From Exobasidium rhododendri (taxonomy: Eukaryota; Basidiomycota; Exobasidiomycetes; Exobasidiales; Exobasidiaceae), in NCBI GenBank assembly GCA_026210745.1, contig CP110632.1, positions 682,001-746,000 on the forward strand: a stretch of 64,000 nucleotides of DNA, read 5' to 3'. Made by a program: the position numbers and the translations under genes. Positions 60,501 through 64,000 of this stretch are shown here, in pieces (positions within the stretch are counted from its first letter, which is position 1; the number at the start of each line of letters is the position of its first letter). The notes beneath the pieces are model-generated. The model was not told where the DNA came from. It was given only the letters and a program-made list of their open reading frames with translations, and did not search any database.

Positions 60501-63003
60501 TCTCATTCTCATCTTCGTCTTCATCGTGGAATTGGCCATCGGTGAGAATGGCAGTTGTGTCTTTGCCTCCCGATGGATCACTGGCCCACTTTCGTTGCTC
60601 TCTCTGCTTGGCAGCGTTGGACTCCTTTGCCTTGCTCATCGTAGCACTCTTGTTTCCTTGCTCATTCTTCTTAGATTTGAATTCCCGTTCTTCTTTGGAT
60701 AAGTGCTGATTCTCCCATGGTCCTCCCTTTTCTTTGGATATGCCAAATTCGTGCGCAAGGTGCATCGTCTGTTTGTACAGCCGCTTTGGTCGCTCAATCT
60801 CGAATGACCCGTCCAGCAGAAAGACATCGTGAACTTGCAGGGAGTCTGGTTCGTCGACGATTACGATGTATGACTCTCGTACAATGAACCACTTTGGATC
60901 ATGCGACTTTGCCCAGTTGATCGGCGTCAGGATTCCCTTTTGTGCGTCCTTCCTGGATGACTTTGACAGGATTCGCAGGTAGCCTTGCTTGCCCTGAAAG
61001 CCGCCTCGAGTAGCCAGGGAAATAGAGAGAGCGCTCAATTCGAAAAATTTACAAAGTCGATTTGCTTCTGGTCGAAACATCGTCCTCTTGATCAACTCAA
61101 CAATGTAGTCTTCCAAAGCATCTCGTTGCGCTTTGGCGAATTCGGCCTTGACGTTGTCGTTTCCCTTTGTTCGACCTTCTCTCTTCAGCTGATTAAAGTA
61201 AGGTAGACTCGTTTTTGGGAAGCTTGGAATACCGATGTCTCCCTCGCCTTGCCCTACGGGTCGACCTAGGTAGCCTTTGATCGCAGCAGCTCGGTAGTGT
61301 GTGTGGAGATTGATGAAATCCCGCAAGGAACGATAGCAGACCCATCGAACGAGACCATCGCCGTATTCCAATTCGATGCGGAAGATGGCAGAAGAACTGT
61401 GAAGGACGTTGACACTATCGCTTATACGAAGTCGAAGGTGATTCAAGAGTACGGGAATTCTACGATTACCTCCCTCATCTCTTTCCAGGGACATCTTGAG
61501 CATAAAGACGGGGAGAATACCAGTTTGGAGTTCAGTAATGACACTCATTTGGCCAATCACTCTGGTCTTTTCCTCGCCTCCCTTTGCTCTTTTTGCTGCA
61601 TTCTCTCGAAGTCTTTTCCTCAGTGCACCCCAACGAGCATTGGCATTACTGGCGCCACTCAACTGCACGCCATCAAGTCCTCTTTGTTCACTCTCATCGC
61701 CTTGACCATCCTCACTTCGAGCAGAGGTGCTTGTCTTGGGAGCTTGACCGCTTTGCCCACCCCCACCCCCAATCATCATCTTGGAGATTCGAGACATCCT
61801 CTCCTTTTGATCTTGAGGCGCTTGACTGTTGCTTCGAGAGGAAGACTTTGGTCTTGCACCGTCGGTCTCGCCATCATACTTCGAGTCATGCTCCACAGGA
61901 AGGGTGGACTCTTTCTTTTGACCCTCCTTTTGACCGCTTGATCCGCCGCCTGAAAAGAGCGAGCTCATTCGATTTTGAGACTTGCGTTGCTTCGTAGACG
62001 GTGCATCGGTAGAGGTCTCCTCTTTCTTACTACCTGATTCATGCTCTTTCGGGTCTCGAAGTAGATCCAGCCCCTGAATCTGTGCTTTGTTCTCGCCTTG
62101 TCCTTGATCGTCCATCACACCACCATCGCCTTCCGCCATTGCTTTGCTCGATCCCATCTTCAGCTTTACCCAACCGGTCACCGTGTTGTAGCCAGACGCA
62201 TCTTTCGCCGCCTTGTCCCTTTTACGCTTCTCATCTGCTGCTTGCTTCAACTTCTCCCTCTGCTCGTCATCTGGTCGAGATGCCCACATGGGACCTTTTT
62301 GATGCGGGTGCTGCTCAGTCAAAGCCTTCTTTGCGCTCTCCCGTTTGTCCTCGTCCTTCTCCGAATCGTAGCCGTCTTCACCACCATCGCTCGATGCACG
62401 TCTTTTCGCTATAGAGGAGACTTCTTCTGGCTTGTTTCGCTCGCTCTGCATTGGTTCCCCTACAGCTGCGCCGGCTGCTGCAGTCGATGTGCTCTCGTTG
62501 ATTCCTTGATTGTTTTCTTCATTCCTTTTGGCAACCTTCTTTGCGTAGGTGTCATTCTCCAATTCTCTACCAATCTTTGCTCCTGTCAAATTCCCTGTAG
62601 GACCTTCGTCGCCCAGTGCTCTCTCAAGTGCGTCAGCAGGCGCACCTGATTGTGTTTTCCTTTGACCCCTCTCGCCGTCATCGACTGGATTTCGATTCCC
62701 ATCCTTTGGCAGGGTGTTGCCTGCACTAGCACCGGCTTCATCGATGTTGGTCTCTGTGTCCTCTTCGTACTGTGCCTTCGCCTTGTATTCCGAATGCTCA
62801 TGGTCGCGACCTTGGTTGTCCTGCTTGAGTGCTTTGTTGGAACTTGGATGATTCCCTGGCCCATCGATCGCACCTTGCTCTGTCTCCTTGCCATCCCCTC
62901 CGTCATTCGACTGTGCTTGACCACTGCCGAAACCTAGTAGAGACGTTGCTTGATCGTAGAGACTACTCAAAGTATCGGTCGCCGACGATCCTGCTGCTGT
63001 CAT
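57571..63003 (-). CDS. phospholipase D (PX-PH-PLD, SPO14/PLD1 type)
   Basis: Single exon, 1810 aa from ATG 63003. The frame continues upstream without an ATG. Residues 1-~490 are disordered, highly charged Gly/Ser/Lys/Glu-rich. A PX domain follows (~500-670, YGDGLVRWVCYRSLRDFINL). A PH domain begins near 671 (GYLRILSK), but ~100 charged residues interrupt it (EREFKSKKNEQGNK to DENETGQKKKRSK) before its last helix (QMDQFIASMERVARR). The two HKD motifs are at ~1018 (HHEKMCVIDETIAFMGG) and ~1337 (HAKAMVVDDRLALIGS). The enzyme hydrolyses phosphatidylcholine to phosphatidic acid at membranes. The C-terminal ~380 residues are mostly disordered, ending in a conserved-looking helix (LEQMERLLEETRG). 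It is about twice the length of the catalytic core and longer than yeast Spo14. Confidence 0.95.
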   Translation of the reverse strand: MTAAGSSATDTLSSLYDQATSLLGFGSGQAQSNDGGDGKETEQGAIDGPGNHPSSNKALKQDNQGRDHEHSEYKAKAQYEEDTETNIDEAGASAGNTLPKDGNRNPVDDGERGQRKTQSGAPADALERALGDEGPTGNLTGAKIGRELENDTYAKKVAKRNEENNQGINESTSTAAAGAAVGEPMQSERNKPEEVSSIAKRRASSDGGEDGYDSEKDEDKRESAKKALTEQHPHQKGPMWASRPDDEQREKLKQAADEKRKRDKAAKDASGYNTVTGWVKLKMGSSKAMAEGDGGVMDDQGQGENKAQIQGLDLLRDPKEHESGSKKEETSTDAPSTKQRKSQNRMSSLFSGGGSSGQKEGQKKESTLPVEHDSKYDGETDGARPKSSSRSNSQAPQDQKERMSRISKMMIGGGGGQSGQAPKTSTSARSEDGQGDESEQRGLDGVQLSGASNANARWGALRKRLRENAAKRAKGGEEKTRVIGQMSVITELQTGILPVFMLKMSLERDEGGNRRIPVLLNHLRLRISDSVNVLHSSSAIFRIELEYGDGLVRWVCYRSLRDFINLHTHYRAAAIKGYLGRPVGQGEGDIGIPSFPKTSLPYFNQLKREGRTKGNDNVKAEFAKAQRDALEDYIVELIKRTMFRPEANRLCKFFELSALSISLATRGGFQGKQGYLRILSKSSRKDAQKGILTPINWAKSHDPKWFIVRESYIVIVDEPDSLQVHDVFLLDGSFEIERPKRLYKQTMHLAHEFGISKEKGGPWENQHLSKEEREFKSKKNEQGNKSATMSKAKESNAAKQREQRKWASDPSGGKDTTAILTDGQFHDEDEDENETGQKKKRSKDDPNANVSSHTFYIKNAERKLKVVAKNERQMDQFIASMERVARRNVFSKSNRFGSFAPIRLNCSAQWLVDGRDYFWQVSRALMRAKDRIMIHDWWLSPELYLRRPGTPKYRLDNILQKKAEEGVKIFVIVYNEVSNNFTPTDSNYTKQRLTGLHRNIFVQRSPSHFQTGTFYWAHHEKMCVIDETIAFMGGLDLCFGRWDTPTHLLTDNHVNQISQEDKGSMPSHDETLLGPGVNGKEFYIWPGQDFANERVVEWSDLTKPENDLFDREKSPRMPWHDISLQLIGQPARDLCRHFSQRWNYLLRIKNHKRLMPFLVPPPDFQPHELMKYDLTGTCEAQICRSAGPWSLGTPTTVEHSIQNAYLKAIQMSEHFVYIENQFFITSTVTRGTVITNQIGEALVSRIIRAHREQAPWKAVIVIPLVPGFPMPIDHQEAASVRLIVELQMSSICRTENSIFGKLRSQGIDPDDYITFFSLRQWGKLPSGQLTTEQVYIHAKAMVVDDRLALIGSANINERSQRGDRDSELACVIRDTDMIDSTMGGKPFKVGRFAHTLRIRLMKEHLGLDVDEVDQEAADLQDVRPEKMLDEDDQWDPSNEQSKQDADGDTARTNVHQRTPLRNFGKTFKEFAGPASEGAGKEAKEMIHKKNPLNQTKFGNGTGEKGQEEVKQDSSEQHAQPTDERIKRIVDLKQGENKGSEDTVVPTIEERLMADGTIPVNGKESNEHQDATNEEVKKSMSSKMSINPWAAPSHPPTIDPDMFNDPLDDRFYKEMWMASAVHNTQIYRKVFKSVPDDTVTTWSEYKAFMAWADRLAKSGGAQQGNGTTNTSKSKKADEPSRTQINNRSNGNAPHSNDDEKLSKTATVEDDDSGKAAPEAEAQSGLTGPNTSPNANPPQAGAHSNTNPKSIPRPPPSVDEGFSKNELEQMERLLEETRGTLVLHCTRFLEAEDRSDNFLFPLDKINPLNVYD

Positions 63004-63586
63004 TTTATCAGATAGAGGAGCGTCGACACTGCCCAGTGATGATGGATGGCCTGCAGTGACCCCTGAGGGAGAAGTTAACAAGCCTGCTGGGAAGCTGATC
63101 GACCACGTCCCGATGAGCGAAAACTTTTGCGTGGATCCTGGGATACAGTGCCTCTTCTTAGCTGCACAGTTACGTGTGTAACTGACTCACTTCTCTGCAA
63201 GGAATGCCTGCCCTGTGCCTTTTTTTCTCCTAGCTTTCTCTTCTAAATGCACCGCCCAGGAGCATCGATCGCGCTAGATCCGGCTAATTCGAAAGATTGA
63301 ACTTCCAGATAAAATAAAATAAAATTTGTGTAAGACGAGAACGAGGCGTCCGACCACGTTTTTGGTCTCTAGCTTTATTTTGGCTAGGCGACCGGCCCTA
63401 CTCCGAAGTATCGTACCCATACTGATCTGACATGAAGCAAGCATCTCAAGCCTAGGAAAGTGACATTTACATACGACGAGCAACTCTTGGTTGTGGCCTC
63501 AAAGTCAAGAGTGGTAGCACAGATCCACCGCGATCCTACCATCCTCGAGCTGATCACGTCCCTTCAGCTCACATGGGACTTTCAAC
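63004..63586. promoter_or_regulatory. divergent region between PLD and the edge gene
   Basis: 583 bases between divergent ATGs. It contains AT-rich ATAAAATAAAATAAAATT at 63310-63327, which could serve as a TATA-like element for either gene. No other ORF of note. Confidence 0.4.
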
Positions 63587-64000
63587 ATGGCACCTACTAC
63601 AGTAAAGCGAGTCAAGGTGTCACACACACCCGCCACCCAGCCTAATCTACGAGACCTTTTCGCCAAGCAGAGCAGCAGTCCACCAAAGGGTCTCACTGTC
63701 ACTCCAAGGGAAGATGCAGAATTGGAGTGGGCCATACAAGCAAGTCTGAGGGAGTCACAGTCAGCTTTGCCACTACAGGATGCCCGTCAGAATTGTGTCA
63801 AGGCCGATCGGAAGCCGGAGGAACAGCGGCAGTCAAAAGCGACCTCGTCATGCCCGAAGCTGGACTCTAAAGCCTCTCGAGAAAGGGACTTGAAGAAGGA
63901 GGACAATACTAGCGCAGACAGACTTGTTTGCGCGCCACCGAAAGAAGAGGAAGAAGGACCCGATACCGGCAGCAAATTCAACGCCTTTTCTCGCCTGATG
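63587..64000 (+). CDS. partial gene with ubiquitin-interacting motif, runs off window
   Basis: The frame is open from ATG 63587 to the last base (138 codons seen). It begins MAPTTVKRVKVSHTP. A degenerate PIP-box-like QPNLRDLF follows at ~20. A good ubiquitin-interacting motif, DAELEWAIQASLRES, lies at ~44-58 with the expected acidic start and Ala-x3-Ser core. The next ~70 residues are charged and disordered. The visible part ends SKFNAFSRLM, like the NAFSxLM peptides seen near the N-terminus of several DNA-repair proteins. A nuclear DNA-repair or chromatin role is a reasonable inference, but the catalytic domain, if any, is outside the window. Confidence 0.6.
   Translation, partial: MAPTTVKRVKVSHTPATQPNLRDLFAKQSSSPPKGLTVTPREDAELEWAIQASLRESQSALPLQDARQNCVKADRKPEEQRQSKATSSCPKLDSKASRERDLKKEDNTSADRLVCAPPKEEEEGPDTGSKFNAFSRLM

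Noticed and set aside
57600-63000. Long plus-strand ORFs opposite the phospholipase D gene (for example 59503-60048 and 61297-61941)
   Set aside because: They mirror the codons of the real gene on the other strand, lack motifs, and vanish as candidates once the PLD domains are recognised.
1-64000. CRISPR arrays, rRNA, LTR elements or viral remnants
   Set aside because: No regularly spaced repeats, rRNA-like tracts, reverse transcriptase, integrase or capsid motifs were seen.

Overview
The window looks like nuclear DNA of a basidiomycete fungus, probably in or near Ustilaginomycotina. That placement is an inference from gene content and splicing, not a database result. Genes are dense and lie on both strands. 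Introns have GT..AG ends and are about 50-115 nt. The genes include a division 1 chitin synthase, a DUF3533/SNG1 membrane protein, an ICP55-type peptidase, a Zn2Cys6 regulator, a fused pseudouridine glycosidase/kinase, TAF4 and a protein O-mannosyltransferase. I spliced the exons by hand from splice sites, reading frame and family motifs. Every multi-exon model given here closes in frame.

Layout. 0-4 kb: a coiled-coil protein of unknown function and an SNG1-like membrane protein. 4.04-7.34 kb: a complete-looking PIF/Harbinger DNA transposon with two ORFs, TIRs and a flanking TAATA repeat, sitting between two convergent host genes. 7.5-20 kb: a five-exon SDR, a divergently transcribed secreted GH43 enzyme, ICP55-like aminopeptidase, chitin synthase and a LACTB2-like hydrolase. 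20-37.5 kb: a Zn2Cys6 factor, a U-box cyclophilin (PPIL2/Cyp60), an MFS drug/polyamine transporter, a nine-exon secreted GH125 alpha-mannosidase, a tiny SVIP-like Cdc48/p97-binding protein, a Ser-rich unknown and an MDR oxidoreductase. 38.2-43.5 kb: four small secreted proteins in tandem, all on the + strand, of which at least three look like diverged paralogues. This is an effector-like cluster. 43.8-46 kb: the PsuG-PsuK fusion. 46.27-54.9 kb: a protein O-mannosyltransferase gene cut in two. The 3' half is on the + strand at 46.27-47.6 kb and the 5' half on the - strand at 53.0-54.9 kb. Between them lie TAF4 and an intact MULE transposon. The arrangement is what a single inversion of about 6.8 kb would leave. 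55-64 kb: MAM33/p32, a probable mitoribosomal protein, a very large phospholipase D, and the start of a UIM-containing protein running off the edge.

How genes relate. GH43, GH125, the MFS protein, chitin synthase, the O-mannosyltransferase and the four small secreted proteins all belong to the cell surface or secretory pathway. ICP55, MAM33 and the mS34-like protein point to mitochondria. No operon logic applies. The strongest leads are the split O-mannosyltransferase, the secreted-protein array, and the frame-preserving intron inside the zinc cluster of the transcription factor.
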